DNA of 64,000 nucleotides from contig NC_041782.1 of NCBI RefSeq assembly GCF_900090045.1, forward strand, positions 893,001 to 957,000, in the 5' to 3' direction. Shown here in pieces: positions 52,109-64,000 of this stretch (positions within the stretch are counted from its first letter, which is position 1; each line of letters opens with the position of its first letter). The translations under genes and the position numbers were made by a program. Source of the DNA: Plasmodium malariae. Its lineage: Eukaryota; Apicomplexa; Aconoidasida; Haemosporida; Plasmodiidae. The notes under the pieces were generated by a model. The model was given only the letters and a program-made list of their open reading frames with translations, did not search any database and had not been told where the DNA came from.

Positions 52109-53473
52109 CGTTATTGGGCTTTCCTCTTATTACATATAGGTACACATTCATACACACGTACATTAATACATACGTACATTAATACATACGTACATTAATA
52201 CATACGTACATTAATACATACGTACATTAATACAAACGTACATTAATACATACGTACATTAATACATACACACATTAATACATACACACATACATTTATA
52301 CATACATATCGTGTATACGCATTATAGTGCATAGTGTATTCTATGCTTTACAAACACGTGAACATATAAGTCATAATACATATATATTATCGAATGATCT
52401 ATATTTTAGTCTATGAAATTTTATCTCTAATTTTTTTTTGAGAGTTACGTAAAATTATACGTAGTTTTCAAAAATTAAAAAATTGGCATAACAAATTACC
52501 AAAAAAAAAAAAAAAAATGAAATGTTAACAAAAGAAAAGAAAAGAAAAAAAATGAAAAGAAACGTAAATAAAAGAGAAAAAGTGTAAATAAAAGAGAAGA
52601 AACTTAAATAAAAGAAAAGAAACTCATGTAAAAGAAATGTAACAAAATAAAAAAAAAAAAAACAATGAAAAGATGAACGTAAATCAATAAAATTTAAAAA
52701 AATAAAGTAAAATAAAATAAAAAGAAAAAGAACTCAAAATAAGGTAAACTTTAGCCTTAATGATTACACAGCGTTTTACAAAGTACGTATCTTTTAAAAA
52801 GGGATTATTTCCCTGAAAAAATCTTTAGTAACATTATATGCAGTTAATGAATTGTAATTTATAAAATAAAAAGTTAGCAATACAATATAATATCAAACTT
52901 TTTTAAAAATTATATTATATATATTAACAATTGCGTTCAAACATACGAAACGAGAGAGCCTACAGGGCGTTTAAATTGTATAAATATTTTTCTGTTATCT
53001 ACATGTTTACGACACCCACATGTTTGTATTACTCGCTTTTTCGTATTGCCTACATGTTGGTATATTCTATTTTTAAAGAAGAGCACGATTTTCAAAAAAT
53101 GAGCCAAGCAATTTTTGCTACGTGTAAAAAATTAAACTGCAGATACGGAAAAAAAAAGGAAAAAAAAAAAAAGCAAAGGGAAAAACTTCAAAAAAAAATT
53201 TATGTTTTTTCCTCTTTATTATTTGTTTAATCCTATGGCTGAAATATATATATGAATTATCTAATTATTTTATGTATGCACATATTTCTGTAATTGTATG
53301 CACTTCACGAATTTTATTTTTCCAAAATTGAAAAAAAAAATTTTAATACAGCTAAAATTATGTAGCCGCATATATGAGTCCTTTATGCGGCAAACACATG
53401 TTGGATTCCCTATTTTTTTTTTTTTTTATGGAAAAACTTAAAATGGAAGGCGCCTTTGCTGTTTCTGTTTTTT
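52109..53473. other. Intergenic region between the coiled-coil gene 3' end and nicalin-like 5' end
   Basis: Holds a 16-bp minisatellite (52155-52290), A-rich sequence at 52500-52740 with AAAGAGAAGAAACTTAAATA-like loose repeats, and an island at about 52931-53230 that is less AT-rich and open on both strands (plus-strand frame of 99 codons without an ATG at its start). The rest is homopolymer-rich and looks non-coding. Confidence 0.5.
52155..52290. repeat. 16-bp minisatellite just upstream of the nicalin-like gene
   Basis: About eight copies of a unit like ACATACGTACATTAAT, starting about 45 bases 5' of the start codon (minus strand). Confidence 0.92.
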
Positions 53474-56400
53474 TTAACATTTACAGTTGTAGCAGTCATA
53501 TGAGTTTCCGTTGTGTGCAATAGTAGTAGGCACTAAAAAAGGTAAGTGGAAAAAAGAAATGAAAAATGCAAAAATGTATTACATGCCCTTTTGATCTATA
53601 ATAAATTATTATAAAAAAAGATAATCTCATTTATGACGGAAATAGTACATTTTACACATATATGAATATATATGTACACAAATTACCTGTTGCATTTCCA
53701 TAGGAGTAGATATATCGTATATCCGTAATTTCATTTATATTAATCCATCTTAAAATTTGATTCGAAATGTAAAATTCTATATCTCCGTAATCATTATATT
53801 CTTTGGAAAAATATAATTTGTTTTGTTGAAATAGATGTGTTAGAGTTTGTAAATTATGAGGTGTAACGTATGCATTTGTACGTTTACGTATATATATTCA
53901 AGTGCATTTATAAAGACGAAATAAGTATAAGATTGTTCTATCGCACAATGATATGCGCAACAATTCAAAATACGTCTCTACATATTTTGCATGTTTAAAT
54001 AGATAATTTCAACATGTACACTTTATATATTTATATATTTATTTATTTATTTGTTTGTTTGTTTGTTTATTTATCTATTTATTTATTTGTTTATTTATTT
54101 GTTTATTTATTTGTTTATTTATTTGTTTATTTATTTGTTTATTTATTTGTTTATTTATTTGTTTATTTATTTATTTATACTTTTTATTATTATTTTTTTT
54201 TTTTTTCGATTCATTACCTTTATAATTTCTGAATTTACCAATCCGAACGTGCTTCTTATCTATAACCTTTCCTTTTATGTAATTTATTAATTTGTTCCCT
54301 CGTTGGTAATTTTTTTTTAAATTATTTTCCTTTTTTTTCAAATAAAAAGAATGAATTACATCAACTGCTGGTGATATATCTTCCTTTTTTTTTTCTATAA
54401 ATGTAAAATCTTTATTTTTACAAGTGTTTTTTTTTAACAATCTTAAATATTTTTTGTATAACATTTCATACTTTTTTTTTAGTAAATTGTGTTCATTAGT
54501 TATGCTATTTAAAATTTTTTCCAAACTTTTAATTCTTTCTTTTTGTTTATTGTCTAATTTGTGTTCTTCGTATTCATTTACTTCAGTGAATTCCTTTTTT
54601 TCACATATTAATTTTTTGATTTCTTCTTTTTCACTTGAGCAATCAGAGTTATGGGAGTTTTCAACTTCATTTTTATATTCCTTCTTTATTAAAAAAAGAA
54701 ACAAAATTAATATAGAATATATGCTACGATATGTACAACACATACATGTATATATATATATATACTTATGATGTATAAAATTGGAGGAAGGTTTATATTT
54801 ATTTTGTTTTATTTTTTTATTATTTATACTTTTAATTCATGCGAATGCTGATTATTTAGTTTTTCTTTTGCCTTCATAAAGTATTTGAGGTAAGACATCT
54901 TCTTGTTTAAAATGTCAATTTTTTTTTTTTTTATGTTCAATCCTTTAAATAATTCCAAGTTCGTTTTTGATAAAAAATAGCATTTTTCATTACTTTCAAA
55001 TAACTTATTTTTAATTCTTTCATAGTTATCCAGAATTGTGTCACTTCGATATCTATGTATTTAAACAATAAAATAAAGAACACATCCATGTATATATACA
55101 TATATAAATATGTGTATGTGTGAATATGCTCACATACGTTCGTAGACTTTTTTTATTTGTTTACCTGTTAATTATCTTTTTCTTCGTTTTACATGGAATT
55201 GTGCGCTCCCTTTCTTTGCAACCCTTCTATTAAATATAAGAAAGAAGAAAAAAAAAAAAATATAATATAATATTTTTAATACCCCTTTTTCAAATAATTG
55301 TCTTATGTATAGATGTAAGAATATAAACAATTATAGTAAGAGTGACAAAAATTCATTTTTTAAAATGTATTCATTCTTGCTCCTTTTTTTTTCTTTATAA
55401 ATAATTCGTCTACATATATACATACATATGTCATTCTTGTACTTACAGAAGGTGCATGTATGCCATTTGCTAACTGTAACTGTAGGAGTAAGTTGCTCTT
55501 TTCTAAAATTAAATCGTTCGCGGTTCTCAGCTAATAGAAAGGAAAAGAGTAGCATACGTATATATATACATGCACATCTGTATAGACGCGAAGTCATGAA
55601 ATACAACTGGAACATGATATCTCTCCACAAAATTATAATGATCACACGTAGTATCTTTCAATTTTTAACTACCTTCATACCTTATTTTTCTCCATTCTAA
55701 TTTTATTATTTTTCTTTTTGATTTTCTCCTGTAAAAGTAACTTTTCATTTATTATTTTATCATTTAAAGAATTCGCGATATTTAATTCCCTTTTTAAATT
55801 TTTAATATCCTGCTCTAGTGCATTTCTTTGTTTCCCATCGCTTTGTTGCTCATTTTTTAATTTCTTGAGAAAAAAAAAAAATATATTATTATAATGTATG
55901 CTTGTATATAAACATAAGATTGAGCTCATGTATCCATATATTTTATTTGTTTTTTTCCTCTTCTTTTTAACCTTTGAATTGCTAATTCGAAATTCGTAGC
56001 TTTCGATAATTTTATTCATTTCTGTTTTTTGTTCCGTTATTTGGCTTATTCTTTTATTTAAGTCTCTTATTTCTTGTTCCTTAAAATACAAAACACGCAA
56101 AGAAAAAAGACATGTGTGTGCGTTTTATAATCTACCATATATAGGTTTATACATACATATATATATATTATGAACGTTTTCTTTACTTGTTCATCATTAT
56201 TTTCAACAGCCGTTTCCAGTTTATTATTCAGAGTGTAGTTAGTTTTGTTAAGTTTATTTATCTATTCAAAAAAAGCAAAAAAAGATAGTTAAAGTATAGT
56301 ATATAGAAATTATAGCATAAAAAAAAACAAAAATACAGAAGATTAAAAATGTTCGAAGAGATTAGATATATATGACACAAAAGGGGGCTGAAAGATGCAG

Positions 56401-56690
56401 AGATGCAGAAACATACCTCTTTTGCATATCTGCTTACTGTTTTTTTCAAGTTAATATTTAAATGCTCTAAAATTTTTTCTAATAATTGTCCTATATCGTT
56501 ATGGTCTAAATACTCATCTACCAAATATGAAGAAAAGTAAAATATATTTTAATGTATTAATTAGACAATTCTTTTTCTTAAAAATATTTTCCTTTGCAGT
56601 GTTTAACAGAGGCATTTTTACGTTGCTTGTCTTTCGTCCTATTGTTTTGCTTTCTTCTAATTTGCAGTGTGTAAATGCATAGGTACATAC

Positions 56691-56738
<48 letters not shown>

Positions 56739-57560
56739 CTACTCATGTGCATGCATATACATTTGTGTTATACATTCATCCAAACCTTCGTCCATATTAC
56801 CCCGGATAGTCTTGTATTTTTTAGGGTTAGCGATAAATTCCGATTTTTTTATGGAATTTACATTTAATTTTACATTGTTACATTTTACTGTTTCTCTTTT
56901 TCTTAACATTCTTTTCAAATTCCTTTTTTTTTTATAACAGTTATTAAATGATAGTAATTCTGTGTCGCTAAAGTAATTTCTGAACATATTCAAAGAATTT
57001 CTTTTAGACATAAAACTACCTGTCTGTAATTTAATAAAAGAAAACTCATCATAAGAACTTGAAAATGTTTTATTTATTTTGTCAGTGTAGTTAGTTTTTT
57101 TTAAGGATTCCTTTCCCCCTAATACTGCAGAGTTCATTATATCTAAGCTTGTGCCATTGAAATGTTCATAAGAATTATTTATATTTTCGTCTATGTTATA
57201 TTCCTTGTTATATATTTCCCCTCCGTCATTAAGATGACAACTTTTTGTAGTATTATATTTTTTATCACTATTTTCCGATTCTTCTTTTTCCTGGGAATTT
57301 GATTTATTAAAGTAAAAAAAGCTTTTTGTTGTTTTAATTTCGTTAATTATTTTATTAACATTCGAATCAAGCTTGTCTTTTTCATAATATAATGGAAATA
57401 AAGATTTTTCATTTTCCAAACTGTCGTATGTCTTTGAGAACTCGCTTGAAAAAAAGCTTTTTAATTTATGACAACTTTCATCTTTTCCTTCATTGTGCTC
57501 AGATAATTTATCCAATACGTTGATTATACTTATTAACTTCTTTGTGTTCTCTTTGTTCAT
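53474..57560 (-). CDS. Coiled-coil protein of unknown function, 11 exons (about 744 aa)
   Basis: Exons: 57560-56801, 56517-56417, 56261-56187, 56079-55972, 55863-55681, 55530-55447, 55226-55165, 55052-54830, 54683-54218, 53800-53687, 53532-53474. Every junction is GT-AG and phases agree throughout, ending CYNCKC then TAA. Exon 1 encodes an Asn/Ser-rich acidic-basic N-terminus (about 1-253). Exons 2-9 form a long heptad-like coiled coil, for example EQEIRDLNKRISQITEQKTE and NLKRELNIANSLNDKIINEK. The last exons encode a compact C-terminal piece, DIEFYISNQILRWININEI..., that may be a small beta-rich domain. I do not recognise the family; cytoskeletal, centrosomal or kinetochore proteins have such architecture. 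A further possible exon (56680-56580, EESKTIGRKTSN...) lies in intron 1, fits the acceptor phase, but lacks a good donor. Confidence 0.75.
54050..54175. repeat. (TTTATTTG)n microsatellite in an intron of the coiled-coil gene
   Basis: About fourteen 8-base units within the intron between the ninth and tenth exons of the minus-strand coiled-coil gene. It produces plus-strand Phe/Tyr/Val/Leu frames that are artefacts. Confidence 0.9.
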
Positions 57561-60500
57561 TTCGGTCGTTAAGCATTTCTGTTACGTTGTATAAATATAC
57601 GTATCTACGTATACAAACATGCACATATGCATATACATATACTTACATATACATATACTTACATATACATATACTTTCATATACATATACTTTCATATAC
57701 ATATACATGTAAAATATTTTCACAATGTAATGTTTTTTTTTTTTTTTTTGAAAATATAACTGCAGGCATGCAAAACATCTTCTTTTTTTCTTAAACCTTA
57801 GAAAGGATTTTATCTGGTAAATAAAATTATAAAGACTGTTTTTCCCTATTTCCAAGCATAGTTTAATCTTATCAACATTCTTTTGGAGAAGTATATATGT
57901 ACACACATTTATACCTAATATAACAACAAATAAATATCTAGCGCTTACTAGAATTATCTTCTCGCTATTTTCTAATATGTTATATAAGAATAAAAATTAG
58001 AATAAGTTTATTTTTCTTTCTCCTTTTATTCATATATTTATATAGTAATTATAAATTTATTTTTTTAAAATGGAAAAGAAATTTTTGATTTAATTTTTCT
58101 TGTATAAGTAGATTTATTCTTTATATGAATATATTTTTTTGTGGGTTTACATATTTGTAGAAAGATGCGCTTATAGGTTAACACAATTTTTTTTTTTTTT
58201 TTCTTCCTCACATTTCTACACCTTCGTTATATCTTTAAAAATATAAAATGAAGAAAGAAATAAAATTATTATGCACACAAAAAAAAAAAAAAAAAAAAAA
58301 TGAAGAGGCTTAAATAATGAAAACCGTACTACTGTTATAATTATTTTAATAATTAAAAATATTAAAGTAAAAAAATGATTAAAATGGAATATGCTTAAAT
58401 GGTAAAAACAAAAAAAAAATTAAAAAAAAATTGAAATATCGTTAGGATGATCATATTTGTCTTTTAAAACATACTACCATGTAACTTTTTTTTTTTTTAC
58501 AACTTAAGATATATAAGAACAAATATATATTTAATTTTAACAGGAAAAAAAAAAAAAAAAAAAAAGGGGGAAATTAGGGTGTTACCAAACGGTGAAATTG
58601 ACTTTTGAACGTCAGAAGCGTATGTTATATTAAAATGTTTTTATTACAAAAAGGTATGCTCATGTATTAAATCACGGTGCTTACTAAAATGCGTTACAAA
58701 TTAATTTTGTAAAAAGAAAGGAAAAGAACATATATTGTGTATTCATTCATTTTTTGTATGAAATATGTGTTAATTTTTACTTATGTTATATTATCTCGAT
58801 GCTATTGTTTATTGTAACACACTATTATATTATTCCATTCATAAATATAAAAATTAGAGAAGATTAAATATTGAGTTATAATGTTTGAGTAACTTTAAAT
58901 CATCTGACTGAAGCGCAAAAAAAAAAAAAAAAAAAGTCAGTTATATATGGCTTTTGTTATTATCATTTAAAAGGCGCTTAGTATATGAAAAGTATGTCTT
59001 AATTTTTCTTTTTGTATTAATTCGATTTAAAAGGATACATCAAATGGATGAAACAATTTTTAACAAAAAATAATCCTTTCTTATGTATAGAACAGAGATT
59101 TATCTAAATGTTAATTTACAGCTTATATTCATGTATACAGTGTACTCTTAAAAAAATTTTTTGCATAATTTTTATTAAAATTTCATAAAAACAAAAATGC
59201 GCTAAGAAATATATAAATAACTCCACATACTGTTAAGAACAACTTTTGTTTTATTTATGTTACAGACATGGACACAATTTATAACTAATTATAACAATTA
59301 TATCAAAAAAAAATATGTGCCATTATTTATATATTTATTTATACGTAATAAATGCTTGAAAAAGACGTCAATTATTTTTTATTATTACACCTTAACGTTT
59401 CCTTTTACGAAAAAAAAAAAAAAAAATCCTCTCGATACATTTCCATATCTTTATGTAAAATAAATGCGAGCAGGTTATTGCTTTTTATACACAAATATAC
59501 AATAATAAGACTACACAATTTGAATCAGTTGTAATTTAAAAAAGACAACGCTCAGTTAAAAAGAAAAAATATGAGTTAATCTAGAATAATATTATATGTA
59601 TAGTTATATACAAAAACATATGTACATAAACATATTAATATTTGTGCGGGATTTTTAACTTGTAAAAGGAAACAAAACAGATATACAAAATGCCGTTCAA
59701 GAAAAAAAAATGTTATAACTTTCAACAATATTTTTGTTTTTAACATACATATATTTATTTATTATTAATTATTTAGTACTTAATTTAATCTTTAATATTT
59801 CCTCATTAATTTATTTGACTTTTATCATCATCTTTTTAATATTTTCCTTTTGCTTTAATACATATTTCCTTTTTATGTATAAGAATATACTTATATAAAA
59901 AAGTATTTATATAAAAATTTAATTAAAATTTTATTGACATGATAATACTTTTCCAATTTTTAAATTTGTTTTTGTAATTATAAAAATAAAATTAAATAAA
60001 AAACTGATGGTTAACATTAACTTTATTATTACATTTTTACTTTTATTGGAAAAATATATATAAATTGGAAAAAAAAAAAAATAATAAATGAAAGTTTCTG
60101 TTCTTTTCGTGTTACAATATTTGTTCAAAAAAAAAAAAATAATGCCTATAATATTATAGAGTAATAAATACGAAGTATGTTTTTTATTATAGTATGTTCT
60201 TCTGGTATGTATAAAATTTATGAGCATACAATATTGCATTATTTTTCTTTTTCTTTGATACTGTTTTTTTTTGGTTACGTATTTTGGAGGTTGCTAAATA
60301 AATATATTTATATATACTCCATATACATATGTATATATACATATATATATTATATATATAGATATAATAAATAAAAGCCTTATGGTAATCCTTTTAATTT
60401 TTTATTATATCATGTATACTCCACATATTGTATATTTTATTTATATACTTATTATATATACATATATATGTATATACTATAAGGCATTCATACCAAATTG

Positions 60501-61412
60501 CCGTAAATATAGGCATTTTTTAAGAAATTTTTCTCCTTTGCTTTATTCTTTTTGTGTAGTAGTAATTTCAAAGAGTATGTGTTATTATTTAAAATGTTTT
60601 TATAGAAGAAATAATATAATAATATAAGTTTATTTTAAGATATACAGAAAGAGAATTATTAGTTTTTACTCTGTTAAATATATGTATTTATGTGATAAAC
60701 TCGAATTATAATTCAAAAAAAAAAAAAAAAAAAAAGGCTAAACAAGAAAGAGAAAATTTTTAAAACAAAATAAAAGCATTTAATTTACATGTAAAAGGAT
60801 ATCAAGCACTATTATTGTACTTCTTAGATAATGTATTATATTTAGTGTTTTTTTCTATACATTAAATAGTTATTGATTAATTTATATACTGAACATATAT
60901 GTAATATTAAGATATATTAAAATAAATTAGGGTATATGCATATGTATATATGGTTATATAGGTATTTATTTATATATATATATATATATATTTAAGTATA
61001 CATCAATGTATATGTTTATATGCGCAATTTTAAAAAAGTTGAATGAAAATAGATAAAATCGTAAGTCCAAAAACAATTTTTTGAAAATTGCATATAAAGT
61101 AACATTTAGACAGTATATTAAAAAAAAGAGAGAATTAATGAAAGAAAGAGAAAAATGGCAGATGAAAAATGTAATTAAATATATATATACCTATTGCACG
61201 TATGTACATACTTGTACGTGAACTTACATGTACACATATATTTATGCATGTACATATATATGAATTACATGTATTAATACATGTATATATTATATATATA
61301 CATGCAAAATATTGGAAGAGATTTACCTTAGTTATTTTAATTTTTTTATGTTTATTTTATTTTTTCACAGTTTTAGTACTAATAGAAAAGGAGTTATATT
61401 ATGTGTAAATGC

Positions 61413-61445
<33 letters not shown>

Positions 61446-62826
61446 ATTTCGAAAAAAAAGTAGAAAAAGTAATTGAAGCAGCCATAATATGATTATAAAT
61501 TTTTAGTTATTTTTACATCTTGCATATTGTATTTTTTTTTTTTTTGTCTATTATTACAATTATTGGTACTAGTACGATTATTATTATTAATATGATTGAT
61601 ACCATTAATATGATTAATATTATTATAACTATTAATGTGTTTGATTTTTACTTTAATATTGTATGTGTTATGTCACAATTATATATAAATAAGAATATAT
61701 TAAAAATATATATTTATAAAGTACAGCAAATTTCAGTTACTGCAAGATCCTGTTATTATTTTTTTTTTTCCCTATTCATTGCTTATTAACGGTCATAATT
61801 ATTTAACATATGTATTCTTTATAATATAAACATATTTACATTGTGCAAATTGATATATATATATATATATCAAATTGTATGTATACATCCATATGTACGG
61901 AAAGATACATATATATGTATATATATATCCAGGTTTAGACATCATTTTTTGTTTTTATATTTCTGGTACATTACGTTTGAACATAAAATTATCTTTGTTT
62001 CATTTTATTATGTTTACATCTTTTCTTTTTTATCTCAAATTTAATGAAGTTTGAATTTTTTGTTTGCTCTTTTATTCCTTTACATATATGTCTTAATTTT
62101 AAGTGAAACTCAATACAACATTTTCATTATTTTACTTTTTTTTTATGCTTTTTAAATATATAATAAGTTGGTTTCCCTCCTTTTTTTCCTTTTTTTTAGC
62201 CTTGTTCAAGATGTTTTTTTAATGTTAAAATTGTGTTTACATTAATTGTAAGCATATATTATGTATATCTATGTATAACGTGTAGACATTTGCCCAATAC
62301 GTTCTTACATAAACGCTTGTGTATTTATATATATATAATATATGTAATTCTTTCCAGCGTTTACCTTGCACATATTTTGGTGGGAGGTTAATGTTATGAT
62401 TTCCTGACTACATTTTAGAATTTTACATTTTTTTGTTTTTTCCTTTTATTTTTATATTTTAAATTAGTATATATGTATATATTTATATATATATATACAT
62501 ATGATAATGTATGTTGCCATATCACATATTATTGAACAAGTTTGCATATTTACATAGATTTTTATTTATTAAGGAATTAATATATTTTTTTTTTTACATT
62601 TTAAACGTGCATAGTGCTTATGTAAAATTTTTTGTACAATTGAAGGAATAATAAAAGGGTCCTTTTTTTTATTTCTTGTTTTATTTTTGTATTGACAATT
62701 GTAATATAACGAACGCTAGTTGTATTGTAGGTTATATGAAATTATAACTTGGTATAACAAATAAGGGAAAAGAATAATATAGTATTATAATATATATGTG
62801 TATATATTTTTATTTTATTTTACCTC
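57561..62826. other. Long divergent intergenic region (about 5.3 kb)
   Basis: Lies between the start codons of the coiled-coil gene (-) and PI-PLC (+). Contains a 16-bp array at 57618-57710, many A/T homopolymers (57727-57749, 58280-58299, 58543-58565, 60716-60735), TA tracts, and TATG/ACAT microsatellite. A GC-elevated island sits at about 58564-58720. No convincing frames; those at 60177-60627, 61202-61408 and 61520-61789 are low complexity. Should contain both promoters. Confidence 0.55.
57618..57710. repeat. 16-bp minisatellite just upstream of the coiled-coil gene
   Basis: Five copies of a unit like CATATACATATACTTA with a CTTT variant, about 60 bases 5' of the ATG at 57560 (minus strand). 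Confidence 0.85.
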
Positions 62827-64000
62827 ATGAACATTAGTGAAAATATATCCCGAAATGCATATAATGAAGAGATACAACAAGACGATGACGCAATAAGTAT
62901 ACTATCGGAAGATGTGGAAATAAGTAGAAAGGGTGAGTATGATAACAATAACAATAAGGGTAATATCAACAACAACAACATCAACAGTAATAATAATGGA
63001 AAGGCAATGGACATAAATGTACATAAAAAGGAAAAAGATCTAAATAATAGCAATGGAGGTGATATAGATTCGAAAATAGGGTTTGATATTAAAAACATAT
63101 TAACACATGCATACTTACCTGTATGTATAGAAAAAATGAAGGAAGGAGAATATGTTTATAAATGGAATAGCAATAACATCTTTCAAAAAAAGTCTCTAAA
63201 ATTCTTTTATTTTGATGTAAACAATTATTGTATACGATGGAATTCTAAAAAAAAAAAACCAAAGGAAAATAAAAACCCGTCGTTATATATATGTGATGTA
63301 ATAAAAATATTAGATGGTTCAGAATCTTCATTTTTTAAAAAAAAAGAAGAAGAAAAAAATTTATCTATTGAAATTATTAGTTCGCATAGGAATTTAAGGA
63401 TTACATTTTTGGATATACAAAGATGGAAGATGTGGCTTTTCGGTTTGATGTATTATCAGTATAAGTTATGTAATAAAGGATCAGGAAAGAAGAAGATGAA
63501 TCCATTTATATATGAAAGTAATAAATTATATGATAATTATATAATATCCGGGCTAAAAGATATTAATGCTTTAACATTATCTCAATTATATATCATTTTA
63601 AGAAGTCTTAATATATATTTAAATATGAAAATTTTATATCATTATTTTTCAATTTATAAAAATAAAGGAATTATAAATTACTTAGGATTTACCAAAATTT
63701 TAGAACATATTTTTTCAAACAATCACATATCTATTCATTTTAACATATATAAAGATAAAACCTGTAATTATATAGACAAAAAAAAGTTTATTGAATTTTT
63801 GATTGATATACAATGTGAAGGAAAGTATGAAGAGCGAATCATTAAGGATCAACAAATGGGTGAAAATTGTTTTATTAAAAATGGAATAATAAAGAATACA
63901 AGTAAAAAAGAGTCATTAGAACCCTTTATTCCAGATGCTACCACAACTAGAAGTAATGGTTTTAATAGTGGTCCATTCAATTCAGCTAGATGGTTACATC
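62827..64000 (+). CDS. PI-PLC: Phosphoinositide-specific phospholipase C, N-terminal part (cut by window edge)
   Basis: Open from ATG 62827 to the window end, 391 codons seen. The full enzyme hydrolyses PIP2 to IP3 and diacylglycerol and drives calcium release; the catalytic X/Y domains lie beyond the edge. Residues 1-85 are Asn/Asp-rich. Residues about 95-225 read as a PH domain (GEYVYKWNSNN...KSLKFFYFD, LYICDVIKILDG, ending in a Trp-containing helix DIQRWKMWLFGL). Residues about 245 onward are helix-loop blocks like the EF-hand region of eukaryotic PLC (LTLSQLYIILRSLNIYLN, YIDKKKFIEFLIDIQ). The call also relies on conserved gene order next to the preceding genes, which I recall from P. falciparum chromosome 10, so it is part inference. 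Confidence 0.8.
   Translation, partial: MNISENISRNAYNEEIQQDDDAISILSEDVEISRKGEYDNNNNKGNINNNNINSNNNGKAMDINVHKKEKDLNNSNGGDIDSKIGFDIKNILTHAYLPVCIEKMKEGEYVYKWNSNNIFQKKSLKFFYFDVNNYCIRWNSKKKKPKENKNPSLYICDVIKILDGSESSFFKKKEEEKNLSIEIISSHRNLRITFLDIQRWKMWLFGLMYYQYKLCNKGSGKKKMNPFIYESNKLYDNYIISGLKDINALTLSQLYIILRSLNIYLNMKILYHYFSIYKNKGIINYLGFTKILEHIFSNNHISIHFNIYKDKTCNYIDKKKFIEFLIDIQCEGKYEERIIKDQQMGENCFIKNGIIKNTSKKESLEPFIPDATTTRSNGFNSGPFNSARWLH

Noticed and set aside
56580..56680. Possible extra exon (EESKTIGRKTSN...) in intron 1 of the coiled-coil gene
   Set aside because: The acceptor phase fits, but the only donor in the right phase (GTCTAA) is weak and would leave a 49-base intron; exon 1 splices cleanly to 56517 without it.
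57643..57906. Minus-strand frame with KIKLCLEIGKNSLYNFIYQI, upstream of the coiled-coil gene
   Set aside because: It runs into the poly(T) tract and 16-bp array and has no donor in phase with exon 1, which has its own ATG.

Overview
The window is nuclear DNA from a malaria parasite (genus Plasmodium). It is very AT-rich, with compact GT-AG introns, Asn/Lys-rich low-complexity insertions, and long poly(dA:dT) tracts and microsatellites between genes. The gene order from a QCR7-like bc1 subunit through HGXPRT, phosphoglucomutase, GMP synthetase, an FCP1/NIF4-type phosphatase and ATG18 to PI-PLC matches, from memory, the conserved block on P. falciparum chromosome 10. Sequence differences and the dominant TATG-type microsatellites suggest another, moderately AT-rich species (P. 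malariae or P. ovale type). I cannot fix the species from sequence alone.

Layout. 1-1018 (+): 3' end of an Asn-rich gene. 2141-16281: four minus-strand metabolic genes, namely QCR7 (2 exons), HGXPRT (3 exons, first coding exon only 17 nt), PGM2 and GMP synthetase. 19771-28185: two plus-strand genes, an FCP1-like CTD phosphatase whose BRCT domain lies in two small 3' exons, and an 806-aa protein of unknown function. 29382-30781 (-): ATG18/PROPPIN in two exons. 33420-35380 (+): a three-exon RING plus TRAF-type zinc-finger protein with a hydrophobic C-terminus. 36238-40126 (-): UTP13-like WD40 protein, broken by one base in an A16 run. 45098-47994 (+): an AT-hook-like, Asn-rich protein, broken by one base in an (AAT)n run. 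48010-48500 (+): a possible unrecognised two-exon small gene. 50273-52108 (-): nicalin-like ER membrane protein. 53474-57560 (-): an 11-exon coiled-coil protein. 62827-64000 (+): N-terminal part of phosphoinositide-specific phospholipase C.

Functional links. HGXPRT makes IMP, XMP and GMP from salvaged bases and GMP synthetase aminates XMP to GMP, so two consecutive purine-salvage steps sit on the same strand with only PGM2 between them. The other genes cover core functions: respiration, transcription, apicoplast/autophagy-type PI3P binding, rRNA processing, ER membrane biogenesis and calcium signalling.

No mobile element, CRISPR array, tRNA or rRNA gene was seen. The main observations are two single-base breaks in otherwise intact conserved genes, short-unit minisatellites placed just upstream of several start codons, and a few GC-elevated islands in the intergenic DNA that may hold small genes or non-coding RNAs.
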